Below the pieces are notes generated by a model that saw nothing but the letters and a program-made list of their open reading frames with translations, ran no database searches and was not told where the DNA came from. This document shows positions 11,842 to 24,300 of a stretch of 64,000 bases of DNA, piece after piece (within the stretch, counting starts at the first letter, position 1; every line of letters starts with the position of its first letter). Location: the NCBI RefSeq assembly GCF_000182925.2, contig NC_026504.1, forward strand, positions 4,712,001-4,776,000, in the 5' to 3' direction. Made by a program: the position numbers and the translations under genes. This stretch comes from Neurospora crassa OR74A (lineage: Eukaryota > Ascomycota > Sordariomycetes > Sordariales > Sordariaceae).

Positions 11842-12964
11842 ATGGCGTTCACGATGCATTCCCACTCCGGGCAGTTCTGCCCCGGACACGCCAAAGACCA
11901 ACTCGAGGAAGTGATCAGACACGCCATCAGCGTCGGCTACAGAACTATCGGTCTGACAGAGCACATGCCCCGTACCCAGCTCTCGGATCTCTACCCGGAA
12001 GAGGTACAACCAGCCGCACACGCACACGCATATCCCCAATCCCAATCAACTCATCATAACTAACCAAACTACCTCACAAAACTCCAGCTCGACCCAGACC
12101 AAGGGCAAACAACTCTCGCCCAGCTCGTCCCCCGCCACGCTTCTTACCTCGCTGAAGCACAGCGTCTCCAAGCCAAATATGCCTCGCAGATCCACATCCT
12201 CATCGGCTTCGAAGGCGAATGGATTCGCGGGGCTGAGTACGGTCCCCTGATCAGCTCCCTGTTATCTTCCGCCCCATGCGTCGACTACTTTATCGGATCC
12301 ATCCACCACACGGCCGGGATTCCAATTGATTTTGACAAGACCATGTTTCTGCAGGCGCAGGACGCGTGTGGGGGTTTAGAGGAGAAACTGTGGGAGAGGT
12401 ACTACGATGAGCAGTTTGAGATGCTCAACGCGACGAGACCGAAGGTGGTGGGACACTTTGATCTGATCAGGTTGTTGTCGGAGGAGCCGGATAAGAGGGT
12501 GAAGGGGTGGAGGGATGGGGTTTGGGAGAGGATGAAGAGGAACTTGGAGGTGTGTAAGGGGTTGGGGGCTTGGTTGGAGGTTAATACTAGTGCTTTGAGG
12601 AAGGGGCTGGAGGAGCCGTATCCGGGGAGGGAGGTTGCTGAGGTGAGCTTGCGGTTTTTGATTTCTTCTTCTATTTTCCTCACAGTTTGAAAGGTGATGA
12701 ACGCTAACCAACAACTTGGTGGGTTTACAGGAATGGATCAAGATGGGCGGCAAGTTTACGTTTTCGGATGATAGCCATGGGATTGCACAGGTTGCTACGA
12801 ACTACACAAGGGGCTTGGATTACTTGGAGAGTTTGGGAGTTACTGAACTCTGGACGCTGGAAAGGGTTCCTCATCCCGGAACGGAGAGGGATATCAAGTC
12901 GGAGTTGAGGGACAAGGCCGTGACCATTTTCGAATTCCGCCAGAGCTTGCGGTTGGAGCAGTAG
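11842..12964 (+). CDS. HIS2: histidinol-phosphatase (PHP family)
   Basis: Three exons (11842-12003, 12088-12642, 12731-12964) give 316 aa. The product is predicted to hydrolyse histidinol phosphate to histidinol, the penultimate step of histidine synthesis, as yeast His2 does. The PHP metal-binding signature is visible: H-x-H at residues 6-8 (MHSHSGQ), GLTEH near 40, FEGEW, SIHHTAG, VGHFD and SDDSH near the C-terminus. Length matches the family (~300-335 aa). Introns are 84 and 88 bp with GTACAA and GTGAGC donors. The ATG in CCATGGCG context is the first in frame and places the HxH motif at the N-terminus, as usual. A TGAGTCA element upstream suggests amino-acid starvation control. The symbol is that of the yeast orthologue. 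Confidence 0.93.
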
Positions 12965-14639
12965 ACGTACTTAGGTTGACAATTGCGATTGTTCAGTGTG
13001 GCAGAAAATGTTGGTCACTTCGTATAAGCCAACAAGCCCGTGCCAAGGCCGGAAGTCGTAGCCCTGTATGCCTCGTGTTCGCCTCTGTGTCGACAGTAAA
13101 GAGAGTCATTCGTTTGCCCAACGGTCTCGTCTCAATTCTGCGTTCTTATCGATTCTGCCTCATTTGTTTTTGGATAATCATGCTATGTCAAATGAAGGTT
13201 TCTGATGCAGGTTGAGGCAGCCAATTCGGGACCTCCCGCCCCAGATCTTGCCAACGCGCATGACTTTCCTCTCTGCCTCTCTACGTGGTCTGCAGTGTAC
13301 CTAGCTCCGAGCGAATGAGAGGCGCGGTAACATGGTGGCTTGCTGTCGAAAGTGAGAGGCATTCGTTGGTCCAGGCGTGATCTCCCAAACTTGTTTCGAG
13401 TGCACTTTGAACACGAACGACATGGTACACCTGACAACAATGGACCAACGTCAATTGTGCAGCCGAGGAATGCTGACTATTCAATATCAAAATGGCTTCG
13501 ATGCAAGGGAATTGAACCCAATATCTAACACTGTAGTCAGTAACTTTGAAGCGAAGAGTAGCTCGCGGCCGTTGGGGCAACGATGCTATTTGTTGCTGAT
13601 GTTCAATCTGTTTGGGAGAAGAGGGGAGGGGCATGTGACGAAGTTAACGTTATCTACGCCAGGGAGTGAAGGAAACGTCAAGACGGGGGAGTGGGTACGG
13701 CGGGATGATCATCGCATCCATTGTCCGCAGCCGTCAGGCTGTGTACCTCTGAGTATGGTCCCTTCCAAATAAACAACCTCTTCCTGGGTTTCCAGCTCTT
13801 TTAAGGCGGCTCGGAATTGAGGCAAGCTCAGTCAAGATGATGACTGCTTTGGCTGGTATACGAAAGATGAGTGATCAGCGTAGGTGAATCGCATTCTCAG
13901 TGTTTGGAACTCACCATCGTCCCGTCTGCTGGGTGAAGCGGGCATGATTTTTAAATCCAGCCGGGCATAAGAAGGGAACATAGTCCAATCCTGTTAGCGG
14001 GGAACTCCTCCCGCCCTGGCTTGAACAGGGGAGAAATGTGGCGTTCTAGAGGATCATGTAATCGGTACCAATCCACAAAAAACCAGGGTAGAGAGAGCTT
14101 CAGTACACAGCAGCCTGAACCTTCTCAGTCTTTTATATACAATATTCAAACAGGAAATAGTTCCAGCGATTTTCCAGGACTTGCATCACCAAAGTTCACC
14201 GAACCAAAGTTCGGAAAACTATCTACGATATTTGGGGTGTACATATCTAACCACCTATCTTACACACTGTACGGCTCCTTGTCGAGTACGCACAGACCAA
14301 GGCGGGCTCAGGGCACTCCTCAGCTGCAATTCAAAGCCTAGTTGCCCCATCCTTTCACCCTCCCCTCTTCCCCGGCTTTTCCTTAATTGACACCACCTCT
14401 CAGTCGCCCCCCATCCGCACATCCCTACCTCCATACAATTCCACACACCTTTGGCTGCTACACCAACTTTCCTCAGTCACACACCCATACGTTCGCTACA
14501 CGCCCGCCCCCGGCTCCGATCTGGTTTCAATAGCCCGGCCCGTTCCCGACAGGCCAGCCTCAGCTCGACTTTCCATCCAGTTCCGGAAACCAAGGGCCAA
14601 CGTCATTTTCAAGAGCATCCAGTCGTCACTTCTTTGACC
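12965..14639. other. intergenic region between the histidinol-phosphatase and the FAR1-type gene
   Basis: No exon chain or RNA gene was recognised. Frames such as minus 13281-13634 and plus 13377-13772 overlap each other and have no recognisable motif. The last few hundred bases (C/T-rich from about 14340) are probably promoter and leader of the gene starting at 14640. Confidence 0.5.
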
Positions 14640-16409
14640 ATGTCCTCCGGGAGCGGGCATCCCGGTCTGGGCTTTGGCAGCATTGGCGGCCAGCTCCGTC
14701 GACAGTACCAACCGCACAACGTCAACACGGCATCCTCCAACAAGCCGTCGCCATCGCTATCGCAACAACACGCGTCGCCATACCAGTCCCAGGCCTACGC
14801 GTCCCAACACACACAACATGCTCAGCAGACACCGCAGAGCCAGTACTCGCACCACCTCTACACGACGACGACTCCCCCGATTCCCAGCGTATCGACCGTT
14901 CAAAATGCCGCACGACAACCCCAGACACAGATGCCGCCAGCGATGCCGCGTCAACGAGCCCCTGCTCCTCGACAAATGCAGCAACAAGCCAGCACCTTGC
15001 CGAGCTATCTTCAACAATCGTTGAACCAACAGCCCATACCTCAACAGCCCTTGACTGCCCAGCAGCTAAGCCAGCAGCCCATGAGCCAGTCGCTCGGTCA
15101 GCAATCCCTCGGCCAGCAGTCTCTGACGCCATCGCCCATGAGCCAAGCGCCGCTGAGCCAGGCCCTTACACAGCAGTCTCTTGCCCAGCAATCTCTCGCT
15201 CAACAGTCGCTCAACCAGCAGTCGCTCAACCAGTCCGTTCAGAATGACAACTCCATCTTGTCGCAGCAGTCAACACCACACCCGCCATCGCAGACAACGT
15301 TGCCTCCAGTTCAGCCGCAGATTTCCCAGGCGCAGCAGGTACAAAAGGTGCAACAAGTGCAGCATGTACAACAGCAACCAACCCCTCCTCACCCGGAGCC
15401 CGCGGATGCTGCTCAGGATACCAGTCATGATGACGACATGGAGATTGGTGGACACCAGGGCGAGTCCGGAGATGATGATGCGAGCAGCTCGAGGATGAAT
15501 GACGGAACGCCTTTTGTTCCACGACAACCACGTGGTTTGATGATGTCAGCACCTCCGCAGGGCGGAAGCTTTGAAACCCTGGACGCCATTCATAAGCATG
15601 TATTGGAATACTGCACTTCGGTAGGCTATGCCGTGGTCATTGGCCGATCGAAAAAGACGGTTCCGGGTCTCAAGAAGGTCTTGTTTGTGTGTGACCGTGC
15701 CGGGAAGCCGCCTAAGCGGGTGAGTCCCGAGATGCGGAAGCGCAAGACGACGTCCCGCAAGTGCGACTGCCCATTCGGCTTCTTTGCCATTGAGCAACGC
15801 ACGCAGTGGACTATCAGATACCGCCCCGATGCCATCCACCTTCAGCACAACCACGGCCCCAGCGAAAGTCCTTTGTTACACCCCGCTGCGCGGAAGCTGG
15901 ACAGCAAGATGGTTGCTGCAGTTAAGCAGCTGAAGGAAAATGGTATGTCATTTATCGTTCGCATCTGCCGATCAAGTTCTCGGTTAGCTGACGATTCTCC
16001 AGGTGTCGGTGTTACCGAGACGCTCGAGATCCTCCAGCAAGATCACCCCCATGTTCCCCTTCTCCCGCGCGATATCTATAACGCCCGTGCAGCCATCAAC
16101 CGTAACCCGCAGAAGGTGGCAACTGGCTTGGCCGAGAACCGGCCCGCGATTTACAGCAAGCCACAACCGTCAGCCGAGGAGCGTATCCGTGCGGATTTGC
16201 GCCGGGAGATTGCCAAGGCAAGAGAGGAGCTCGAGAAGGTCAAGGCAGAAAGTCAAAAAGAAATTGACGAACTCAAGGCGACACTCAACGAAAAGAACAA
16301 GATTATCGAAAAGTTTGAACAGTTCATTGACATCTGTAACCAACGGGTTATTGTCAGGCTGAACGATACCGGCTCGTCAAGTGCTGGGGCAGCGAGCGGA
16401 AGCTCTTGA
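14640..16409 (+). CDS. Q-rich protein with FAR1/WRKY-GCM1-type DNA-binding domain
   Basis: Two exons (14640-15942, 16003-16409) give 569 aa; 14640 is the first in-frame ATG (ACCATGTCC). Residues ~30-270 are very rich in Gln, Ser and Pro, with tandem xQQSL units around nt 15100-15235. Next comes an acidic patch (DDDME...GDDD). Residues ~315-410 form the FAR1/WRKY-GCM1-like module: Cys351 in LFVCDRAGK, CDCPF (Cys375, Cys377), W-x-IRY, then HNH (403-405). After it come a helical segment with LPRDIYNARAAI and a C-terminal coiled coil (~490-545). This layout matches the N-terminal half of MULE transposases without the DDE catalytic domain, so I read it as a domesticated, transposase-derived nuclear factor. 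The 60-bp intron (GTATGT donor, branch-like GCTGAC, CAG) is a multiple of three and open, so retention would add 20 residues. Confidence 0.85.
   Translation: MSSGSGHPGLGFGSIGGQLRRQYQPHNVNTASSNKPSPSLSQQHASPYQSQAYASQHTQHAQQTPQSQYSHHLYTTTTPPIPSVSTVQNAARQPQTQMPPAMPRQRAPAPRQMQQQASTLPSYLQQSLNQQPIPQQPLTAQQLSQQPMSQSLGQQSLGQQSLTPSPMSQAPLSQALTQQSLAQQSLAQQSLNQQSLNQSVQNDNSILSQQSTPHPPSQTTLPPVQPQISQAQQVQKVQQVQHVQQQPTPPHPEPADAAQDTSHDDDMEIGGHQGESGDDDASSSRMNDGTPFVPRQPRGLMMSAPPQGGSFETLDAIHKHVLEYCTSVGYAVVIGRSKKTVPGLKKVLFVCDRAGKPPKRVSPEMRKRKTTSRKCDCPFGFFAIEQRTQWTIRYRPDAIHLQHNHGPSESPLLHPAARKLDSKMVAAVKQLKENGMSFIVRICRSSSRLADDSPGVGVTETLEILQQDHPHVPLLPRDIYNARAAINRNPQKVATGLAENRPAIYSKPQPSAEERIRADLRREIAKAREELEKVKAESQKEIDELKATLNEKNKIIEKFEQFIDICNQRVIVRLNDTGSSSAGAASGSS
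15100..15240 (+). repeat. tandem xQQSL-coding repeats
   Basis: Inside the FAR1-type gene, degenerate 15-bp units encode LGQQS, LAQQS and LNQQS repeats, interspersed with SQQPM and SQAPL variants. They look like slippage-prone coding repeats in a Gln-rich, activation- or prion-like region. Confidence 0.8.
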
Positions 16410-18318
16410 GTATGAAGAAAGGATGACAGAGAGACACAGGGAAAAGAGGGAAATAGAGAGACGATAGCGTACTGCAAGAGTTATGCTTGGCCCGAAAAAG
16501 TGTTTATTTTGTTACGAGCAGGGATTGCTTATAGGTTAAGGCTCTCGGTGTGTTCAGGGCTCGGTTCATGGTTTGAAGCATAGGCGTTAAGGTTCAGCTT
16601 TATTGGTTATTTTATGTCCGAGACAAGTTTTCGGTTCGAGTATCATGATGGGACGGCCAGAAGGAAGCGCTGATGGGTGGTTTATGGGGACACTGGGAAC
16701 TTGACGGCCTGATTCAGCAGTTGAATGCGCTGAATTAAGTATAGACATTGTTGTTGGGCGATTGCTCGAATTGACGCTAGTGTGTTGTCGTTGTCCAGAA
16801 GCAATCCCCCATCGTTTACATGATTCGTTTTTTCTTTTTTTTTTCTTTTTTTTTTTTTTCTTTCCTCATGCGGGTTGAGCACCTCTATGGCTGGTGTTTT
16901 GGGACGTCGGACGAGGGTCCTTGCCAGGTAGGTCTGTTAATCCCACCCCTTCATACCTAGGTATGGAGGGCTTCTGATCTCTCGATGACTCTGTGCCTAC
17001 ACGCAGGAACCATTCTGCAGATGTGGCTTACGTGATACAGCAGGCCCTCGAGTGATGAGAGATGTAGGTACTGGAAGTTCCCGGTGCGTCCAAAACTCGA
17101 CCGACGGTAGACTGACGGATGGCCTGGAGTTTAGAGCTACCTCTACCTCTACCTGGGATATGAACGTAGAAAACCCCGCCATGGTTAGGTGTGTCTTCTA
17201 GATCTACACCCTTGACGGACCGTTGAAGCCTGATGTTTCGTATATGACTGACCAATGAAAAGCCGCAAATCTCTCCAGTCAGGGGTTCTGACACATGGAT
17301 TCGCCGCCTTCGTTTCGCGACACTGCGACAGGGCTTGGATTGGGCCACAGCACAGGGTCGCGAGTCCCGCGCGCCGTCCCTCCCCTTTGCTCTGGGGGGC
17401 AGGGACCGGAACGCGGGCGGCGCCCACCATGGACCCCCTCTTGGACCCAGGACCACACCTCACCCCGACCTGCCGAGCGGACAGCCAGCACCACGGGCAG
17501 TTACACTACTGTGTACCTCTACACTTCCTCGGTCGCAAACCGAAGATTCACACGAACACGCATCGGGCATCCCACCGAAAAAATAACAACCCACAGAAAG
17601 TCTACAAGGGCACCATCCGCACAACACCAACAACGGACAAAGGGGAAGCTATCCTCAGCCCGTGGTTGTTGCTGCAAGAGTAAACACCCAACTCTTTGAC
17701 TTTTCTAAGCTACTCATCTAACGACACTCTTTCGTCTGGACAAACAGCTGAACTTTTGCGCACACCGCCCGCCCGCCCGCCGCACATCCCCGTCCGATAG
17801 ATAGAGCACATCCACATTAGAGCAGCGGGAGCAGGAAAGAAAGATACCCCACGATCATCTTCTCTTCGTCTACTAGACCGAGTACACCACCATACCTACC
17901 ATTCGGTTTTTGCTTCAGCTTTTTCGTCTTCTTCTTTTTCTGCGACTGCGCCCTCGAGAACCAGTAGAGCCCGCTCCAGTCGCGCCCTTCCCTTTGATTC
18001 CATTGCTCTTGCTTGCCCGCTGTGCGCTACTAGCTCGAGTAAGGTACCTCTAGGTAGTGTCGGATACCTCCCGCTAAAGCGTCGCGTCAGTGAGTGCTAC
18101 TGTATCTCGAACCACAAACGGGTAGCGACGACTTCACCCACAACATTCACGTCCCCGACGACGAGCCCTACCACCATCTACCTGTGCCGTGCGCTGTAGA
18201 GACCGACCCAGATGAAATGATCGATTAGACCGTCGAGTCCCGAACCTACCTACATCTTGCCATACCGTACCTATCGTCTCACTTCCGAACGCACCTCTCT
18301 CGGTAGTCCATCGCCATC
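16410..18318. other. 3' region of the FAR1-type gene and long 5' region of ro-1
   Basis: No separate gene is supported. A T/C-rich run lies near 16825-16865. GC-rich sequence around 17300-17500 opens several overlapping frames (e.g. plus 17255-17683) without recognisable domains. The last ~600 bp are C/T-rich, include a CCCG repeat near 17767-17782, and end in a leader with two tiny upstream ORFs. Confidence 0.5.
18212..18228 (+). promoter_or_regulatory. two overlapping minimal uORFs upstream of ro-1
   Basis: ATG AAA TGA (18212-18220) overlaps ATG ATC GAT TAG (18217-18228), about 90-105 nt before the dynein ATG at 18319. No other ATG lies between them and the main start. If the transcript begins upstream, these could dampen or regulate initiation. 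The transcription start is not known from sequence. Confidence 0.5.
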
Positions 18319-21300
18319 ATGATGGATTCGGTGCCTTCGCCCCCTCCCCAGCCGAGCCCGGACGCCAATGGCGTTGCGACCACGCCTTTTGCTGCTGTTG
18401 ACCCTGTCAAGGTTGTCGACCATCTCGTCCTCCTGCTTGAAGCTACTCTCGGCGCAAAGCGAGACGAGCTCGAAGCGCCCGGCAGTCTCCTGTCCAAGGT
18501 TCGCTATTCGGACACCGTTCAGCGTTGCTCTCGCTTTGCCTTGGATACCCAGGTTGCCCTGTACATACAGAAAGATCTTGCTCCCACCACTACACTTGAT
18601 GGAGATAATGGAGCCGAGGCGGAAGAGCGTACGTTCGGTGCTTCCACTTTGCACGCGTTGAGAAATGTAGCTAACACACGCTTTACTGCGACAGCCGAGC
18701 CTACCCATGTGTATACCATTTCAAGCGATCTGACCTCGTCCCCAACGACGGTTGCCTACCTCGTCTTGCTGAAACGCCCTCAGCCTCTCGACCCGATCGT
18801 CCCGCTTACCTCCCAGATCCAGATGCTCAACCTGCCGGGCCCTGCATACCTATCAACGAGCGGCAGCGAGCAGGGACCTACCAGCTCCCCTTACGAGATT
18901 CTCCAGCTGTATCTCCACAACGGTCTTGCTCCATATTTCGATGCGAGCACCAAAAGTCAGCAGTTGCTCAACGGTGCCAGGGGCCGTCCCGATGTTGATG
19001 CCAAGACGGGAATTCCTGTGACCAAGAAGCGCTGGACGGAGCTGGAACTGAGTCTGTCTCACCTCCAGCAAAATGTCGAGATCCCCGAGGTGTCTCTGCC
19101 CTTTCACCCTCTTGTACAGAGTACGCTTGAGGAAGCGGCCACCAAGAATGTCAAACCCTCCATCGACCTTCTTCCAGCCACCGTGCTAGCGGACAGCACG
19201 TTCCTTAACAACCTGCAGGCCACCGTCAACAACTGGATCAAGTCTATTCAGGTGATTACCAAGATGACGAGGGACCCGACGACCGGCACGGCCAACCAAG
19301 AAATCAACTTCTGGTTGTCCATGGAGGCAGCCCTCGAGGGAATCGAGAACCAACTGCGGAGTGAGGGCGTTATGCTCACGCTTGATATTCTCAAGCATGC
19401 CAAGCGTTTCCAGGCCACTGTCAGTTTCACGGCTGATACGGGCTTGAAGGAGGCCATGGAAAAGGTTCAAAAGTACAATCAGCTCATGAGAGATTTCCCG
19501 CTCGATGAGCTGTTGTCTGCCACTACCCTCACAAAGGTTCAGGAATCGATTGGGCAGATCTTTGGCCACCTCAACAAGAAGCTGAGGATATGCCCATATC
19601 CCATTCGCCGCGCGCTTCCCTTGGTCGAAGCCATTTCTGGTGACTTGGACGAGGTCCTACACCGACTGCTTCCTGGAACGGAGCTGGTCAAACTCGACTA
19701 TGAAGAGTTCAAAGGTGTCATGAAGCAGGCGGGCAGCATCTTCCGCGCCTGGGACGAAAGCATCAAAGAATTCACCAATGTTGCTCGTGAAGTGACTCGC
19801 CGGCGTAACGAGAAGTTTATTCCTATCAAGATTAACCCACGCCACGCTGAGCTGCAGTCTCGCTTGGACTATGTCCACAACTTCCGTGATAACCACGAGC
19901 AACTCCAAAGGACGATTATCAACGTGCTGGGTCCGAAGGCCACTGTTAATGGTATTGTTACGGCGTCCGGCGCTAATGGCGTCGCTGTAGTCGAGGAAAT
20001 CGGCGATGTGGACGCGGTTGATGAGGTTAAGCAAGCTTGGGAGGCTTTGAAGGATGTCGATTTGCTTGATTGTACCCGTGAAGGCACCGAAAAATGGGTA
20101 CGCGCAGAGAATATCTACAACGAGCGCACTGCTCGTGTGGAGAATTCCATCATCGCCCGCCTTCGTGATCGTCTGGCTACGGCCAAGAACGCCAACGAGA
20201 TGTTTCGCGTCTTCTCCAAGTTTAACGCCCTGTTCGTGCGCCCCAAGATTCGTGGTGCTATCGCAGAGTACCAGACACAGCTCATCGACAACGTAAAGCA
20301 GGCCATTAGCTCTCTGCACGAGCGTTTCAAGCAGCAATATGGCCACTCGGAGGCCCATGCTATGGCTCAGCTTCACGATCTGCCACCGGTGTCAGGTGCT
20401 ATAATATGGGCCAGACAGATTGAGCGGCAACTCGACCAGTATATGAAAAAGGTGGAGCAAGTCCTTGGCTCAGACTGGGCTCTTCATACCGAGGGCCAAA
20501 AGCTTCAGAATGAGAGTGATCTGTTCAGGAAGAAGCTGGATACCAGGCCCATCTTTGAGGCTTGGCTTCATGATGTCCAGAGGAAGCAGATATCCATCTC
20601 CGGCTTGCTGTTCACCATCAACAGGATTCGCTCTGCTGGAAACATCCTCGAGTTGGCCGTGAACTTCGACGCGCAGGTCATCGCGTTGTTCAAGGAAACC
20701 CGAAATCTGCTTTGGCTCAACTACCCTGTCCCCCATTCGGTCAACAACGTGGCCAAAGAGGCAAAGCGCGTATATCCCTTTGCTGTCAGTCTGATGGAAA
20801 GTGTCAGGACGTTTGCCCAGACAAACCGCCAGATTTCTGACATGTCCGAGGTTGCTGTGCTGCTGAGCGGCCACCGCAACGATGTGTACACGCTGATCTC
20901 CAAGGGCATACCGCTCCGATGGGAGACATTCGTCAATACCTACGAAGTGCACTTCAAGCCAACTTTCAATCCCAACACCCCACTGGGCCAGACAGGCTCC
21001 AAGGTCAGCGAGACGAAGCATGTCATGTTCATCCGCGAGTTCGCTGCTTCGGTTTCGTTGCTGCAGTCCAAGACTCTCCTTCTTGCCAATATTTATGTCA
21101 CGGTACAAAAGGCACTCAACGAGCTCAAGACCTGTCCTTACGAGGCATCGGCCTTCCAGTCACGCCTCGAAACCATCCAGCATGCAGTTGACCAGCTGAA
21201 CTTGGAGCAGTACGTCAACCTTGGTTACTGGGTGGAGCGCATGAACAGGCAAATCAAGGATGTTCTGTATACTCGCTTGCAGGTCGCAATTCAGGCTTGG

Positions 21301-24300
21301 ATACAGGCATTTGAAGACGAGGATGTTGAGCGTCCGAGCGAGCGCAAGAGGCTTCTGGAAATCGCTTCTCCTGATGCGGCGAAGTCGATTGGCCCGGTTA
21401 TCAAGAGTCTGGTGCACGAAATTACCATGCGGAATCAAGTTATTTATCTCGACCCGCCTCTCGAATACGCAAGAGCCAGCTGGTTTGCCCAGTTGCAGGA
21501 CTGGATTGGGGTTATCTGCAACCTAAAGAAGATCAAGGCGACCAGGTACACCATGAGCCTTAGCACAGAAGTGGTTGATGAGCCGCGCTTCAATGATCTT
21601 CCCGGCGATTGTACTGAGGAGCTTCTCAGGGTGCAGACTTCAGTGGAGAAGAAGATTCGCGAGATTGGCGCTTATGTCGACAAGTGGTTGCAGTTCCAGT
21701 CGCTCTGGGATCTCCAATCCGAGCATGTCTATGATGTTCTTGGTGACCAGCTTTCAAGGTGGCTCCAGCTTCTTCAGGAGATTCGCAAGACCAGACAAAC
21801 ATTCGATACCACTGAGGTTAGCCGCTCGTTTGGCCACATCACCATTGACTATGATCAGGTCCAGACAAAGGTCAATGCCAAGTACGATCAGTGGCAGCAG
21901 GATATCCTCATCAAATTTGCCAGCCGCCTCGGAAACCGCATGCGTGAAGTGTATGCCGAGCTCGAGAAGGCTCGCAAGGACCTCGAGGGCCAGGCAATGA
22001 CGGCCAACTCCACGGCCGAGGCCGTCCGGTTCATCACGATTGTCCAGAGCTGCACTAGACAGGTTAAGCTGTGGGCTCCCGAGATTGAAACCTTTAGGCA
22101 GGGTGAATCGACTCTTGTCCGCCAGCGGTACCATTTCCAGAATGACTGGTTGCATGCCGAGCAGGTGGATGGCATGTGGGATATGCTCAATGAACTGCTT
22201 GCCCGCAAGAGCAAGATTGTTACCGACCAGTCTGATGCCCTTCGCGCCAAGATTACTGCCGAGGACAAGGTGGTCAACGACAAGATCGCCGAGATCGCGC
22301 ACCAGTGGAACGAAGAGAAGCCCGTGTCTGGCACCATTGCTCCGGACGTCGCCTCTGCCACCCTCACGCATTTTGAGCAGCGCATTACCAAGTTGCAGGA
22401 GGAGTCGGCCATGGTTGCCAAGGCCAAGGAGGCGCTCGATCTGGCGCCAACTCCTGACACTTCGCTTGGTGTTATCCTCGAAGAAGTTCAAGACTTCAAG
22501 TCTGTTTGGGCGTCACTGTCTACCATCTGGAAGAACCTCAATGAGCTTCGTGAGACGCTTTGGAACAGTGTTCAGCCGAGAAAGATCCGTGCGTCGATCG
22601 ATAATCTCATCAAAATGACCAAGGAGATGCCGAGCAGAATGAGACAGTATGCTGCGTTCGAGCACATCCAGAACGTGCTGAGGCAGCTGATGAAGGTTAA
22701 TTCTATTCTGGGCGAGCTCAAGTCGGAGGCCGTGCGTGATAGGCATTGGACCAAGATCTACAAGCAAATCAAGCCAGGTAAACGCTACTCTCCTGTCTCA
22801 ATGACCCTTGGAGATGTCTGGGACCTGAACCTCGTCGCTACTGAGGTGATTGTCAAGGATATCATTATCCAGGCTCAAGGTGAAATGGCCCTCGAGGAGT
22901 TCCTCAAACAGGTCCGCGAGACATGGACGAACTACGGTCTTGAGCTTGTGCAGTACCAGCAGAAGTGTCGCCTTATCCGTGGCTGGGACGACCTTTTTGC
23001 TAAGTGCAGTGAGAACTTGAACTCGCTCCAGGCCATGAAGCACTCTCCTTATTACAAGGAGTTCGAGGAGGAGGCGTCCTCTTGGGAAGAGAAACTCAAC
23101 CGCGTCCATGTCTTGTTTGATATCTGGATAGACGTCCAACGCCAGTGGGTTTATTTGGAAGGCGTATTCCACGGCAACGCGGATATCAAGCATCTGCTGC
23201 CCATCGAATCTTCTCGCTTCCAGAACATTAACAGTGAATTCTTGGCGGTTATGAAGAAGGTCTACAAGCAGCCAAATGTCTTGGACGTGCTGAACATCCC
23301 CAATGTCCAGAAGTCTCTTGAGCGCCTCGCCGAGCTGCTCAACAAGATCCAAAAGGCGCTCGGCGAGTATCTCGAGAAGGAGCGTGTCTCATTCCCAAGA
23401 TTTTACTTCGTTGGTGACGAAGATTTGCTGGAGATGATTGGTAACAGCAACGACACCATGCGCATTGCCAAGCATTTCAAGAAGATGTTCGCTGGCCTCA
23501 ACGGTCTTGTCATGGATGATGAGGGAGTCATCTCCGGCTTTACCAGCAAAGAAGGCGAGACAGTCAGACTCAAGAAGGAGATCAACCTCGTGAAGACCCC
23601 CAGGATCAACGACTGGCTCGCGCTGCTGGAGAATGGTATGAAGGTTACGCTTGCCGAACTGCTCGCTGAGGCAGTGGACGAGTTTACACCCATTTTCTCG
23701 AGCGAAAACGTTGATCGCGACGCACTGATCAAGTTCATGAACACCTACCCCAGTCAGATCGTCGTGCTCGCTACGCAGGTGGTTTGGACCACCGCGGTGG
23801 ACCAGGCACTCGCCGATGGCGGAAAGGACCTCCAGTTGCTGTTTGACCGCGAAGTTCAGGTCCTTCGGATGCTTGCTGATACTGTTCTCGGCGATCTTGA
23901 AGTCCTGCTTCGGAAGAAGTGCGAGCAGCTTATCACTGAATGCGTCCACCAGCGCGATGTGATTGAGAAGCTCGTCAAACTTAACGCCAACTCCAACACA
24001 CACTACATGTGGCTTCTGCAGATGCGCTATGTTTACAACCCAGAAGGGGACTTCCTCCAGCGTCTGCACATCAAGATGGCCAATGCCAAGCTTAACTATG
24101 GCTTTGAATATCTCGGTGTTCCTGATCGACTTGTTCGCACGCCGCTTACAGACAGGTGCTTCCTCACTCTCACCCAAGCTCTGTGCCAGCGGTTGGGTGG
24201 TTCGCCATATGGTCCTGCTGGAACAGGTAAGACGGAGTCCGTCAAGGCGCTCGGTCTACAGCTCGGTCGCTTCACGCTGGTCTTCTGCTGTGATGATACC

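Noticed and set aside
14451-14639. 63-codon N-terminal extension of the FAR1-type protein
   Set aside because: The open frame there has no ATG; the first ATG, in good context, is at 14640.
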